NCBI RefSeq assembly: GCF_030418305.1
Contig: NZ_JAUHPX010000009.1
Location: 1-64,000 of the forward strand
Length of the DNA stretch: 64,000 nucleotides
Source: Demequina lignilytica
GTDB lineage: Bacteria > Actinomycetota > Actinomycetes > Actinomycetales > Demequinaceae
Direction of reading: 5' to 3'
The notes beneath the pieces are model-generated. The model saw nothing but the letters and a program-made list of their open reading frames with translations. It was not told the origin of the DNA and ran no database searches. Positions 48,428-56,553 of this stretch are shown here, piece by piece. The position numbers were made by a program, and so were the translations under genes. Every line of letters starts with the position of its first letter. Positions within the stretch are counted from its first letter, which is position 1.

Positions 48428-48574
48428 ATGTGGGACTTCATCCTCTGGATTGCCGCCGTGATCCTTGTCGTGTTCGGCATCGTCCGCATCTTCCAGAAGC
48501 AGCTCCTGTGGGGCATCGTGCTCATCGTCATCGGCCTCCTGGTCGGTCCCGGTGGCGTGAGCCTGCTGACCTGA
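48428..48574 (+). CDS. 48-aa two-helix membrane protein with GPGG motif
   Basis: Starts MWDFILWIAAVILVVFG and continues with a second helix WGIVLIVIGLLVG, ending GPGGVSLLT. A clear GAAGGAG sits 7 nt before the ATG, and a strong terminator follows 24 bp after the stop, so it is a single-gene unit. Similar tiny proteins with a short polar turn and a terminal GPGG are widespread in actinobacteria and have no known function. The motif core GCATCGTCC lies at 48477-48485. Confidence 0.85.
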   Translation: MWDFILWIAAVILVVFGIVRIFQKQLLWGIVLIVIGLLVGPGGVSLLT

Positions 48575-48598
48575 CGGCGCCGCTCGTGCAGGCGTGAC

Positions 48599-48628
48599 GA
48601 GAGCCCCGGCCGCCCGGCCGGGGCTCTC
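48599..48628. terminator. Perfect 13-bp GC-rich terminator hairpin
   Basis: GAGAGCCCCGGCC and GGCCGGGGCTCTC pair around a GCCC loop. It lies between the small GPGG gene and hppA, which run toward each other, and can stop transcription from both sides. Confidence 0.88.
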
Positions 48629-48639
48629 GCGCGTCCCGC

Positions 48640-50859
48640 TCAGACCAGGTGGATGGCCACCGTCACGCCGGCGACCACGATCGCCTCCATAGACATCAGC
48701 TTCACCAGGATGTTGAGTCCCGGACCCGCGGTGTCCTTGAACGGATCGCCGACCGTGTCGCCGATCACCGCGGCCCGGTGGGCCGCCGAGCCCTTGCCTC
48801 CGTGGTGCCCCTCCTCGATGTACTTCTTGGCGTTGTCCCACGCGCCGCCGGCGTTCGCCATGAACATCGACAGCGAGAACCCCGTCACGGCGGCCCCGGC
48901 GAGCAGCCCGAGCACGCCCGGCACCCCGAAGAGCACGCCGATCAGCACGGGGGCGGCGATCGCCAGGATCGAGGGCACCATCATCTCCCGCTGCGCCGCG
49001 CGGGTGGAGATCTCGACGCAGCGCGCGTAGTCCGGATCCGAGGTGCCCGCCATGATGCCGGGGATCTCGCGGAACTGGCGGCGCACCTCGTCGACCATCT
49101 GGCCGGCGGCGCGTCCCACGGCCTTCATGGTGATGCCGGAGAACACGAAGGCGAGCATCGCGCCGGTGAACATGCCGACGATCACCTTCGGGTTGACCAG
49201 CACCACCTCGAAGCGGGCCATCATCTCCATGAGGCCGAGCTCCTGGAGCGCGTCGCCGGATCCCGGCACCACCGAGGACCCGTCGGGGAAGAAGAACTCG
49301 TTGCCGCGGTCGAGCACATGCGAGATGCCGATCTTGACCTCCTCGATGTAGGAGGCCAGCAGCGCGATGCCGGTGAGCGCCGCCGACCCGATCGCGAAGC
49401 CCTTGCCGGTCGCGGCCGTGGTGTTCCCCAGCGCGTCGAGCGCGTCGGTGCGCTCGCGCACCTCGGGAGGAAGCCCGCTCATCTCGGCGTTGCCGCCGGC
49501 GTTGTCCGCGATGGGGCCGTAGGCGTCCGTCGCGAGCGTGATGCCGAGCGTCGAGAGCATGCCGACCGCCGCCATGCCGATGCCGTACAGGCCCAGGTTC
49601 ATGGTGTCCGTGGTGAACTGCCAGCCCGAGCCGGCGAAGTAGGCGAGCGAGGTGCCGATGCCGACAGCGGCGACGGGCACCGCGACCGACAGCATCCCCT
49701 CGCCGAGCCCCGAGATGATGACGGTCGCCGGACCGGTCTTCGAGCTGCCCGCGATCCGCTGCGTCGGAGCGTAGCCCTGGGACGTGAAGTGCTCCGCTGC
49801 GCGTCCGATGGTGATGCCGACCAGCAGGCCGACCACCAGCGCGGTCCACACGCCCCAGAGGTTCGGCACCCCCATCAGCGACAGGACCGCGAGGGACAGC
49901 AGCGCGATCAGCACCGCCGAGCCGTTCACGCCGCGCCCGAGCGACGCGAGGAGCTGCTGCGCGCTCGCACCCTCCCGGGTGCGGACGAAGAACACGCCGA
50001 CGACCGACAGCAGCGTGCCGAGGGCGCCGATCACCATGGGCGCCACCACGGCCGTCAGCTGGACCTCGGCGCCCGCGCCGAAGTACGCCGCCGCTCCCAG
50101 GGCGGCGGAGGCGAGGATCACACCCACGTAGGACTCGTACAGGTCGGCGCCCATGCCTGCGACGTCGCCGACGTTGTCGCCCACGTTGTCCGCGATGGTC
50201 GCCGGGTTGCGAGGGTCGTCCTCGGGGATGCCCGCCTCGATCTTGCCCACCAGGTCCGCGCCCACATCGGCGGCCTTGGTGAAGATGCCGCCGCCGACGC
50301 GGGCGAACAGCGACTGCACGGCGGCGCCCATGCCGAACGTCAGCATCGTGGTGGTCACGATCACCACGTGGTGCGCGTCGTCGATCGAGTAGAAGCGGGT
50401 GAGGACGAAGAACCACACGGCGATGTCGAGCAGCCCGAGCCCGACCACCGTCAGCCCCATGACGGCGCCCGACCGGAACGCGACGCGCAGCCCGTGGTTG
50501 AGGGACTCGCGCGCGGCGTTGGCCGTGCGAGCCGACGCGAAGGTCGCGGTACGCATCCCGATGAAGCCCGCGAGTCCGGAGAACAGGCCGCCGGTGAGGA
50601 ACGCGAACGGCACCCACGGGTTCTGCATGTGCAGCACGTACGCGAGCACGCAGAAGATCGCGGTGAGCGACGCCAGGACGATCCCGACCACCTTGTACTG
50701 CTGCTTGAGGTAGGCGAGCGCGCCGGCACGCACGTGCGCGGCGATGCGGGCCATCGTCTCGGTGCCCTCCGACTCCTTCATCATCTGCGAGAAGAAGAAG
50801 TAGGCGGCGCCGAGCGCGAGCACGGATGCGAGGGGGACGAGCCAGAACCAGGCAGGCAT
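48640..50859 (-). CDS. hppA: Membrane-bound proton-translocating pyrophosphatase
   Basis: 739 aa with about 16 membrane helices. It uses PPi hydrolysis to pump H+ (or Na+) out of the cytosol. The substrate motif DVGADLVGKIEAGIPEDDPRNPATIADNVGDNVGD (in parts) and the C-terminal DNAKKYIE-type AGGAWDNAKKYIEEG are intact. In the segment DALGNTTAATGKGFAIG the residue after NTTA is Ala, the state associated with K+-dependent enzymes, where K+-independent ones have Lys; this reading is an inference. GGAAGG precedes the ATG, and it lies 24 bp after the unknown 261-aa gene. Confidence 0.95.
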   Translation of the reverse strand: MPAWFWLVPLASVLALGAAYFFFSQMMKESEGTETMARIAAHVRAGALAYLKQQYKVVGIVLASLTAIFCVLAYVLHMQNPWVPFAFLTGGLFSGLAGFIGMRTATFASARTANAARESLNHGLRVAFRSGAVMGLTVVGLGLLDIAVWFFVLTRFYSIDDAHHVVIVTTTMLTFGMGAAVQSLFARVGGGIFTKAADVGADLVGKIEAGIPEDDPRNPATIADNVGDNVGDVAGMGADLYESYVGVILASAALGAAAYFGAGAEVQLTAVVAPMVIGALGTLLSVVGVFFVRTREGASAQQLLASLGRGVNGSAVLIALLSLAVLSLMGVPNLWGVWTALVVGLLVGITIGRAAEHFTSQGYAPTQRIAGSSKTGPATVIISGLGEGMLSVAVPVAAVGIGTSLAYFAGSGWQFTTDTMNLGLYGIGMAAVGMLSTLGITLATDAYGPIADNAGGNAEMSGLPPEVRERTDALDALGNTTAATGKGFAIGSAALTGIALLASYIEEVKIGISHVLDRGNEFFFPDGSSVVPGSGDALQELGLMEMMARFEVVLVNPKVIVGMFTGAMLAFVFSGITMKAVGRAAGQMVDEVRRQFREIPGIMAGTSDPDYARCVEISTRAAQREMMVPSILAIAAPVLIGVLFGVPGVLGLLAGAAVTGFSLSMFMANAGGAWDNAKKYIEEGHHGGKGSAAHRAAVIGDTVGDPFKDTAGPGLNILVKLMSMEAIVVAGVTVAIHLV

Positions 50860-50883
50860 GACGACCTTCCGTCGGTAGGGGGT

Positions 50884-51669
50884 CTAGTGGCCGAAGGCGG
50901 ACTGGGCGGAGCGCCACCAGGCGAGATGCTCACGCTCCAGCGCGTCTCGGTCGGGCATGGGGAACGCGGTGAGCCCGGTGGAGTCGCCGACGTAGAAGGC
51001 GCGCCGGACGGTCCGGAACAGCACCTCCTGGGTCATCTGCCGCAGCACCGTCTTCGTGGGCTTCGCAGGTCCGGTGGCGAGCTCTCGCAGGCAGTCGCGC
51101 AGGTGCCCGATGTTCGGGTAGGGGAGGTCCTCGACGTCCGGGTCGGCCGAGTCCGGGTCGCCGCGCAGGGTGCCGAGCGTGAGCTCGGTGAAGGCGATGC
51201 GGGGCACGTGCACCGGCTGCGAGGTGTCCGTGATGAAGGCGGTGAAGGCGGCCGGGTCGAGGTTCGACACGACGCGCGGATTCACGGGGCAGAACTCCTG
51301 GTACATGCGCGCGCGCTGCTCGCCGTCGGGCTCGTACGGTCGAGGAAGCAGCGTCAGGGTGCGGCCGTCGTCGGTGGTGAGGTGCAGCGCGGTGAGCGCC
51401 TCCCGCGGGATGAACTCGAGCACCCGGTAGATCGACAGGTACACCGAGTTCTTCGGATGTCCGTCCGGATGCGGCGAGGTGCGCGCCTCCACGTCGGACA
51501 GGTCGAAGGCACCGGGCGGGAGCGCGCCACGATCGACCGAGAAGAACACGGCCTGGCCCCGCGCGCGCTTGGCGTTGCCGATCGCGTAGTAGAGACCGAA
51601 CTCCTCGGGGGTGAGCCCCGAGGCGATGAGCGCCTCGGGGATGAGGGAGAGATACAGGTGCGTCGTCAT
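50884..51669 (-). CDS. Conserved hypothetical protein upstream of hppA
   Basis: 261 aa beginning MTTHLYLSLIPEALIASGLTPEEFG in two parts. It has no signal peptide or membrane helix. The sequence is rich in aromatic and acidic residues, with LYYAIGNAKRARGQAVFFSVD, PHPDGHPKNSVYLSIYRVLE and a single cysteine pair (QEFCPVNPR, LRDCLREL). I do not recognise a characterised family. The longer frame upstream is rejected because GAGGAA sits 8 nt before this ATG and a -10 TAGCGT lies at 51713-51718 with a ~38-nt leader. Transcription probably continues into hppA. Confidence 0.82.
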   Translation of the reverse strand: MTTHLYLSLIPEALIASGLTPEEFGLYYAIGNAKRARGQAVFFSVDRGALPPGAFDLSDVEARTSPHPDGHPKNSVYLSIYRVLEFIPREALTALHLTTDDGRTLTLLPRPYEPDGEQRARMYQEFCPVNPRVVSNLDPAAFTAFITDTSQPVHVPRIAFTELTLGTLRGDPDSADPDVEDLPYPNIGHLRDCLRELATGPAKPTKTVLRQMTQEVLFRTVRRAFYVGDSTGLTAFPMPDRDALEREHLAWWRSAQSAFGH

Positions 51670-51813
51670 CGTCGCGTTCCTCGTGGGCCGAGCGGGTGGG
51701 GGCTCACCTTCGACGCTAGAACCCCTCGAATAGCAGGGTTGTGGGCATTTGGTCCCGGTGGCGACGAACGACGCGGGGTGACGGGTGTGCACATCGCGAG
51801 GTTCCGGGCGTGC

Positions 51814-51819
51814 TACAGT
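51814..51819 (+). promoter_or_regulatory. -10 element TACAGT of the tRNA-Leu gene
   Basis: TACAGT lies 44 nt before the mature tRNA 5' end, leaving a leader of about 37 nt to be removed by RNase P. No good -35 is visible at 17 nt. Confidence 0.4.
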
Positions 51820-51862
51820 TCTTCTCGCGCTGAAGCGCTCCACGGAGCGGTTCGGTCCACTC

Positions 51863-51948
51863 GTCCGGGTGGCGGAATTGGCAGACGCGCTAGCTTGAGG
51901 TGCTAGTGCCCTTTATCGGGCGTGGGGGTTCAAGTCCCCCCTCGGACA
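51863..51948 (+). tRNA. tRNA-Leu (anticodon GAG)
   Basis: 86 nt including the discriminator A, with no encoded CCA. The acceptor arm GTCCGGG pairs with CTCGGAC (one G-T). The anticodon stem CTAGC/GCTAG encloses TTGAGGT with anticodon GAG at 51897-51899, reading CUC and CUU. The long variable arm (GCCCTTTATCGGGC) and the T-arm GGGGG-TTCAAGT-CCCCC are those of a class II leucine tRNA. Confidence 0.97.
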
Positions 51949-51955
51949 CGGAATC

Positions 51956-51985
51956 GAAGGCCCCGACCTGATGGTCGGGGCCTTC
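51956..51985 (+). terminator. Terminator after tRNA-Leu, 13-bp stem
   Basis: GAAGGCCCCGACC and GGTCGGGGCCTTC pair perfectly around TGAT, 8 nt after the tRNA. The downstream gene is also on the plus strand but has its own promoter region. Confidence 0.88.
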
Positions 51986-52108
51986 GTCGTGCCCGGCGAC
52001 GGCATCGTCCTCCGGCCGCGTCCCCGAGGACGGCCCGCGCCTCCGCTATACGATGCGAGCAGCGCGCACATGCGCGCGAGCCCGAGACCGTCGATGCGAG
52101 GAGGACCG

Positions 52109-53515
52109 GTGCCCGCGACCCGGACACGGCCGGTCCCGCTGCCGTCGACCTGGGTGTCCCGCGCCGAGGCGTGGGCTGCATCCTTCCGCGACACCCGGCG
52201 CGGACGGATGGGCGTGCTCGCGTTCTACGTGGTCGTCTCGGCGCTGATCGTCGTCCCGGTCGTGCTCGGGCCGGGGACCGCGCTGTCCCGGATCGACGAG
52301 CCGACCCACGCCGACTACGCCTGGCAGGTCGCGCACGGCCAGATCCCCTATGCGGGATCCGTGATCGCGCCCGAGATCCGCGAGCTCTGGGCGTGCGCCG
52401 GTCAGGAGCGCTACGACCTGCCCGCCTGCGGATCTGCCGCAGAGGCGTGGGAGTTCCCCTACCTGGGCCAGCAGTACAACTTCAGCCATCCACCGCTGTA
52501 CTACGCCGTGGTCGGCCTGCCCGCGCGCGCGCTCGACGCCGTGCTGCCCGGCTCGGACTTCATCACCTCGGCGAGGCTGCTGGGGGTGGGATGGCTCGCC
52601 GGCGGCATGTTCGTGCTGTTCGTCGCGCTGCGTCGCTGGCGTCTCGATCCGATGGCGGCGATCGTCGCTCCGCTCCTGCTCCCTGCGTTCCCCCGGGTGC
52701 TCCACGCGGTCACCACGGTGAACCCCGACGCGACCGCGGTGGTGATCGGCGCCGCGGCGGTGTGGCTCGCCGCGCGGATCCTCGTCGACGACCACGCCGA
52801 CTGGCGCGTCGCGGCCGCGCTGGCGGGCGCCGCGGGCATGTCGAAGACCATCACCGCGATCCCGTTCATCGCGCTCGGCGCTCTCCTGGTGTTCCGCGCG
52901 GTGCGCGACCGCCGCGTCCGGGATCGCGCGTCCCGGGTGAGGGAGCTCGTGCTCGTGGGCGCCATGGCCGCGGCGATCCTGATCCCATACGGCCTCTGGC
53001 AGGCGTGGCAGGGGACGCGTGGGGACGTCGGGTGGCAGAACCCGCTCGTCGGGCTCAACACCCGCGACGTGCTCGGGCTGCCGGGATCGGAGTGGATCGA
53101 GACGGCGTTCAGCGGCCTCAACCTCGCGTCCGACTACTACCTGCAGCCACCCCTCAACGTCGCGCTGATGATCTCGTGGACCCGGCTGCTCAACCTGCTC
53201 GTGATCGGCGCCGTGTTCGCGGTGATCGTCGCGTGCGCCAAGGAGCCTGCGCGACGGTCCCTCGGCTGGATGGTGCTCGCCGGGGCGGCCCTGTACCCGA
53301 CGATCGTCCAGGCGCAGGCGTACCTGAGCACCGCGGTCCCCCAGTACTTCCCGTCCGTCACCGGTCGCTACGGTCTCGCGCTGGTCCCGGGGGTGGTCGC
53401 CTGCCTGGTGATCGCCGGCTGGAAGGCCGGGTACCGCCGCCTCATCTACGTGCTGGTCCTGGCCGGCGCCGTGGTGCTCGGGATCGTCATCTCGAACGGC
53501 ATGTCCGTCTCCTGA
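52109..53515 (+). CDS. DUF2142-like polytopic membrane protein
   Basis: 468 aa from GTG 52109; earlier in-frame ATGs at 52070 and 52094 lack a ribosome-binding site, whereas GAGGAGG lies 4 nt before this GTG. About 11 membrane helices. The loop after the first helix reads SRIDEPTHADYAWQVAHGQIP, with acidic residues as in GT-C glycosyltransferases, and a second large loop holds CAGQERYDLPACG and QQYNFSHPPLYY. DUF2142 proteins occur in cell-wall polysaccharide loci; a sugar-transfer role is inferred. A possible -10 TACGAT lies at 52049-52054. The motif core GCATCGTCC is at 52002. Confidence 0.83.
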   Translation: MPATRTRPVPLPSTWVSRAEAWAASFRDTRRGRMGVLAFYVVVSALIVVPVVLGPGTALSRIDEPTHADYAWQVAHGQIPYAGSVIAPEIRELWACAGQERYDLPACGSAAEAWEFPYLGQQYNFSHPPLYYAVVGLPARALDAVLPGSDFITSARLLGVGWLAGGMFVLFVALRRWRLDPMAAIVAPLLLPAFPRVLHAVTTVNPDATAVVIGAAAVWLAARILVDDHADWRVAAALAGAAGMSKTITAIPFIALGALLVFRAVRDRRVRDRASRVRELVLVGAMAAAILIPYGLWQAWQGTRGDVGWQNPLVGLNTRDVLGLPGSEWIETAFSGLNLASDYYLQPPLNVALMISWTRLLNLLVIGAVFAVIVACAKEPARRSLGWMVLAGAALYPTIVQAQAYLSTAVPQYFPSVTGRYGLALVPGVVACLVIAGWKAGYRRLIYVLVLAGAVVLGIVISNGMSVS

Positions 53516-53549
53516 GGCGACGATGCGCGGCGTCGCCGCGCGCCGCCGC

Positions 53550-53555
53550 TAGCCT
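53550..53555 (+). promoter_or_regulatory. -10 element TAGCCT, leaderless M20 peptidase gene
   Basis: TAGCCT ends 6 nt before the ATG at 53562. Confidence 0.5.
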
Positions 53556-53561
53556 GGGCGG

Positions 53562-54860
53562 ATGACCGAGTCCGACGTGGTGCGCCTCGCACGAGACCTC
53601 ATCCGCATCGACACCTCCAACTACGGTGACGTCGACGGCCCGGGGGAGAGGGCCGCGGCCGAGTACGTCGCCGCCTACCTGTCCGACCTCGGGCTCGAGC
53701 CCGTGATTCGCGAGTCCGAGCCGGGCCGCGCGAGCCTCACCGCGCTGTGGGAGGGCTCCGACCGCACGCGTCCGCCGCTGGTCCTGCACGGACACCTCGA
53801 CGTGGTGCCGGCGTTCCGGGAGGACTGGACCGTCGAGCCCTTCGCGGCGGAGGTCAAGGACGGCATGATCTGGGGCCGCGGCGCGGTCGACATGAAGGGC
53901 GTCGACGCGATGTACCTGGCCGCGATCGGCCGGATGATCCGCGCCGGCGCGAAGCCGGCCCGCGACATCGTCATCGCGTTCTTCGCGGACGAGGAGCATG
54001 GCGGCCACCGGGGCGCGAAGTGGATGGTGCAGCATCACCCCGACGACTTCCGCGGGGCCACCGAGGCGGTCTCCGAGGTCGGCGGCTTCTCGATCCAGGT
54101 GGGGGACCGGCGCGTCTACCTGTTCCAGACCGGCGAGAAGGGCATGCAGTGGGTGCGCCTCGCCGCGACCGGCGTGCAGGGGCACGGCTCGCTGGTGCAC
54201 CGGGACAACGCCGTCGCGCACCTCGCCGGCGCCATGCACCGGATCGGTCAGCATGTCTGGCCCATGGAGATCACGCCGCCGGTCGAGACCCTGCTGCGCG
54301 GCATCGCCGACATCCTCGGCATCGACTACGCCGAGGACCCTGAGACGGTCGACCGGATCGTCGCCGGCATGGGGGCCGTCGGGCGGATGGTCGAGGCGTC
54401 GCTCAGGAACACCTCGAACCCGACCATGCTGGACGCGGGCTACAAGGTCAACGTGATCCCCGACACCGCCGGCGGCTTCGTGGACTCGCGCTTCCTCCAC
54501 GGTCAGCAGGAGCAGGTCCTGCGCAAGCTCGAGGAGCTCGCCGGCACCGACGTCAAGGTCGAGCCGTACATCCTCGAGCAGTCCATCGAGCTGCCCTTCG
54601 ACGCGCCGCTGGTCCATAAGGCGATCGCGGCGATCAAGGCGGACGACCCGGACGCCGTGGTGCTTCCGTACTCGATGATGGGCGGCACCGACAACAAGCA
54701 CCTCGCGACGATTGGGATCGCCGGCTACGGCTTCGCGCCCCTGCGGCTGCCTCCCGAGCTCGACTTCCCCGGGCTCTTCCATGGCATCGACGAGCGCGTG
54801 CCGCTCGACTCGCTCGAGTTCGGCACCGATGTCATGGTGCGCTTCCTCGCCGACTGCTGA
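53562..54860 (+). CDS. M20/M25/M40 family metallopeptidase
   Basis: 432 aa cytosolic zinc peptidase. Metal-binding and catalytic motifs: LVLHGHLDVVPA (His and Asp), IWGRGAVDMKG (bridging Asp), FFADEEHGG (catalytic Glu pair) and the late FHGIDERVPLDSLEFG (His). The dimerisation domain lies between ~200 and 320. It is related to dipeptidase/acylase proteins such as Rv2141c; the natural substrate cannot be set. It converges on the DUF5703 gene across a motif hairpin. Confidence 0.92.
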   Translation: MTESDVVRLARDLIRIDTSNYGDVDGPGERAAAEYVAAYLSDLGLEPVIRESEPGRASLTALWEGSDRTRPPLVLHGHLDVVPAFREDWTVEPFAAEVKDGMIWGRGAVDMKGVDAMYLAAIGRMIRAGAKPARDIVIAFFADEEHGGHRGAKWMVQHHPDDFRGATEAVSEVGGFSIQVGDRRVYLFQTGEKGMQWVRLAATGVQGHGSLVHRDNAVAHLAGAMHRIGQHVWPMEITPPVETLLRGIADILGIDYAEDPETVDRIVAGMGAVGRMVEASLRNTSNPTMLDAGYKVNVIPDTAGGFVDSRFLHGQQEQVLRKLEELAGTDVKVEPYILEQSIELPFDAPLVHKAIAAIKADDPDAVVLPYSMMGGTDNKHLATIGIAGYGFAPLRLPPELDFPGLFHGIDERVPLDSLEFGTDVMVRFLADC

Positions 54861-54862
54861 CG

Positions 54863-54888
54863 CGCATCGTCCCGGCGGGGACGATGCG
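54863..54888. terminator. Terminator-like hairpin formed by a head-to-head motif pair
   Basis: CGCATCGTCCC (54863-54873) and GGGACGATGCG (54878-54888) form a perfect 11-bp stem with a GGCG loop. The right arm is part of an exact GGACGATGCGG at 54879-54889 and the left arm is the inverted core. It fills the 44-bp gap between the convergent M20 and DUF5703 genes, where a bidirectional terminator is expected. Confidence 0.75.
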
Positions 54889-54904
54889 GCGCCGGGGCCG
54901 CGCG

Positions 54905-55162
54905 TCAGGCCGCGTCGTCGGTGCGACGCACGTTCATCACCCGGCGGCGCAGCCACACCCGGCGCGCGCCACCGTAGAACAGCTGCGACCTCACCAGGTC
55001 CCAGCGGCCGTACTCCGCCTGCTCGGTGAGGACCGCGCGCGCCTCCGACCGCGACACGTCGCGCGCGATGTCGACCACGCGCCACTCGTAGCGGCTGTCG
55101 GCGGATGCGGTGCCCCGGGTCGGGACCACCACGTGGGCGGGGACGTGCTGACCAGGATTCAT
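54905..55162 (-). CDS. DUF5703 family small protein
   Basis: 85 aa. The conserved part is YEWRVVDIARDVSRSEARAV, LTEQAEYGRWDL and YGGARRVWLRRRVMNVRR, which matches the small actinobacterial DUF5703 family. It is basic at the C-terminus and has no membrane helix. GGGAGG sits 4 nt before the ATG at 55162, so the ATG four codons upstream is less likely. Function is unknown. It is divergent from the acidic 96-aa protein 43 bp away. Confidence 0.88.
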   Translation of the reverse strand: MNPGQHVPAHVVVPTRGTASADSRYEWRVVDIARDVSRSEARAVLTEQAEYGRWDLVRSQLFYGGARRVWLRRRVMNVRRTDDAA

Positions 55163-55191
55163 CGTGCCTCCCATTCAATCGCAACCACGGG

Positions 55192-55197
55192 TAACGT
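55192..55197 (+). promoter_or_regulatory. -10 element TAACGT of the acidic-protein gene
   Basis: TAACGT ends 7 nt before the ATG at 55205, consistent with a leaderless message. Confidence 0.5.
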
Positions 55198-55204
55198 CAT
55201 AGCC

Positions 55205-55495
55205 ATGAGCAGCAACGCGCATGAGGCGCTGAGGGTGCTGGTGGCGGCCTTCGAGGAGCATCTGGCCGCGGTGATCGGGCGTCGCGGGGACGAGGACGCG
55301 ACCGTCGACGAGGCGTACGACGCGCTCGCGGACGCCTTCGACCGGTACGAGGCGGTGCTCGACGTCGAGCTCGGCGAGACGCTGCCGATGATCGCGGACG
55401 ACGACGAGGAGCTGGACGACGAGGAGCTCGACGGCCACGCCGAGGAGGACGAGGACGAGCTGGACGACGACCTGGACGACTTCGAGCTGAGCTGA
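55205..55495 (+). CDS. 96-aa acidic protein with Asp/Glu-rich tail
   Basis: Residues 1-65 are helical (ALRVLVAAFEEHLAAVIGRRGDED in parts, VDEAYDALADAFDRYEAVLDVEL). The last ~30 residues are almost only Asp and Glu with a few Leu, encoded by repeated GAGGAC/GACGAC units. Strong negative charge suggests a DNA-mimic or chaperone-like role, but I know no experimental evidence. It converges on the aldo-keto reductase gene with a 13-bp gap. Confidence 0.8.
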   Translation: MSSNAHEALRVLVAAFEEHLAAVIGRRGDEDATVDEAYDALADAFDRYEAVLDVELGETLPMIADDDEELDDEELDGHAEEDEDELDDDLDDFELS

Positions 55496-55508
55496 CCAGG
55501 CCGCGCGC

Positions 55509-56471
55509 TCATCGCCGCTCCGGGTATCCCAGGTCGATCGCCGAGACCTCGTCCAGCGCCTCCGCGATCGCCGAGGCCAGGCGCAGGTCGGGCGCGGCGA
55601 GCGACGGTGTCAGCTGCTCCGCCGTGCGGGCACCGACCACCGCGCTCGCGATGAAGGGACGGGCCAGCACCCATGCGAGCGCCACCTCCTGCGGCTGGAC
55701 GCCGAGCCCGTCGGACGCGATCGACACGGCCTCCACGATCGACCCCGCGCGGTCGTCCAGGTAGGGCGCGACGAATCCCGAGAGGTGCTCGGACGCCGCC
55801 CGCGAGTCCGCGGGGATCGCGTGACGGTACTTGCCGGTCAGCACCCCGCGGCCCAGCGGGGACCAGGCGAGGACCCCCATCCCGAGCGCCTTCGTGGCGG
55901 GCACGACCTCGCGCTCGATGCCGCGCTGCAGCAGGGAGTACTCCATCTCGGTCGCGGCGATCGAGGGCCGGCGCCCCGCCAGCGCCGCGATCTGCGCCGT
56001 CGCCCACCCGGGGAAGTTCGAGACCCCGACGTAGCGCGCGCGGCCGCTGTTGACCGCGATCTCGAGAGCGTGGAGCGTCTCGTCGATCGGGGTGGTCGCG
56101 TCGTGCTGGTGGACCAGCCACAGGTCCACATGGTCCGTGCCCAGGCGCTCGAGCGAGGCGTCGAGGGTGTCGAGCATCGTGTCGCGCGAGGCGTCGACCA
56201 CGCCGCCGCTGCGGGTCCGTCGGATCCCCGCCTTGGTGCAGATCTGCACGTCGCCGCGCGAGTGCGCCGCGGTGAGCAGCCGCCCGATCAGCGCCTCCGA
56301 CCCGCCGTCCGCGTACGAAGCCGCGGTGTCGATCAGCGTGCCGCCGGCGTCGAGGAAGAGGTCGAGCTGGTCCGCCGCCTCACCGTCGTCGGTGTCGCGG
56401 CTCCAGGTCATGGTGCCGAGTGCCAGGCGCGAGACCTCGAGACCCGTGGTGCCGATCCTCGCGCGCTGCAT
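55509..56471 (-). CDS. Aldo/keto reductase
   Basis: 320 aa (beta/alpha)8 NADPH oxidoreductase. N-terminus RIGTTGLEVSRLALGTMTW is typical. The catalytic tetrad is seen in LIDTAASYADGGSE (Asp, Tyr), QICTKAGI (Lys) and LWLVHQHD (His). It is nearest to the YajO/AKR-like general group; substrate unknown. The ATG at 56471 is set by a minus-strand -10 TAGCGT 7 nt upstream, making a longer upstream reading unlikely. Confidence 0.92.
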   Translation of the reverse strand: MQRARIGTTGLEVSRLALGTMTWSRDTDDGEAADQLDLFLDAGGTLIDTAASYADGGSEALIGRLLTAAHSRGDVQICTKAGIRRTRSGGVVDASRDTMLDTLDASLERLGTDHVDLWLVHQHDATTPIDETLHALEIAVNSGRARYVGVSNFPGWATAQIAALAGRRPSIAATEMEYSLLQRGIEREVVPATKALGMGVLAWSPLGRGVLTGKYRHAIPADSRAASEHLSGFVAPYLDDRAGSIVEAVSIASDGLGVQPQEVALAWVLARPFIASAVVGARTAEQLTPSLAAPDLRLASAIAEALDEVSAIDLGYPERR

Positions 56472-56478
56472 GACAGCG

Positions 56479-56546
56479 ACGCTAGCGGACCGGTCGCGCC
56501 GAGCCTCGGCGCGACGCGCGGGGGCCGTCCCGGCGGGCAGTAGGGT
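56479..56546. promoter_or_regulatory. Divergent leaderless promoters of the aldo/keto reductase and uppP
   Basis: The 82-bp gap holds a minus-strand TAGCGT (56479-56484) 7 nt from the reductase ATG and a plus-strand TAGGGT (56541-56546) 7 nt from the uppP ATG. Confidence 0.5.
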
Positions 56547-56553
56547 GGCCGCC

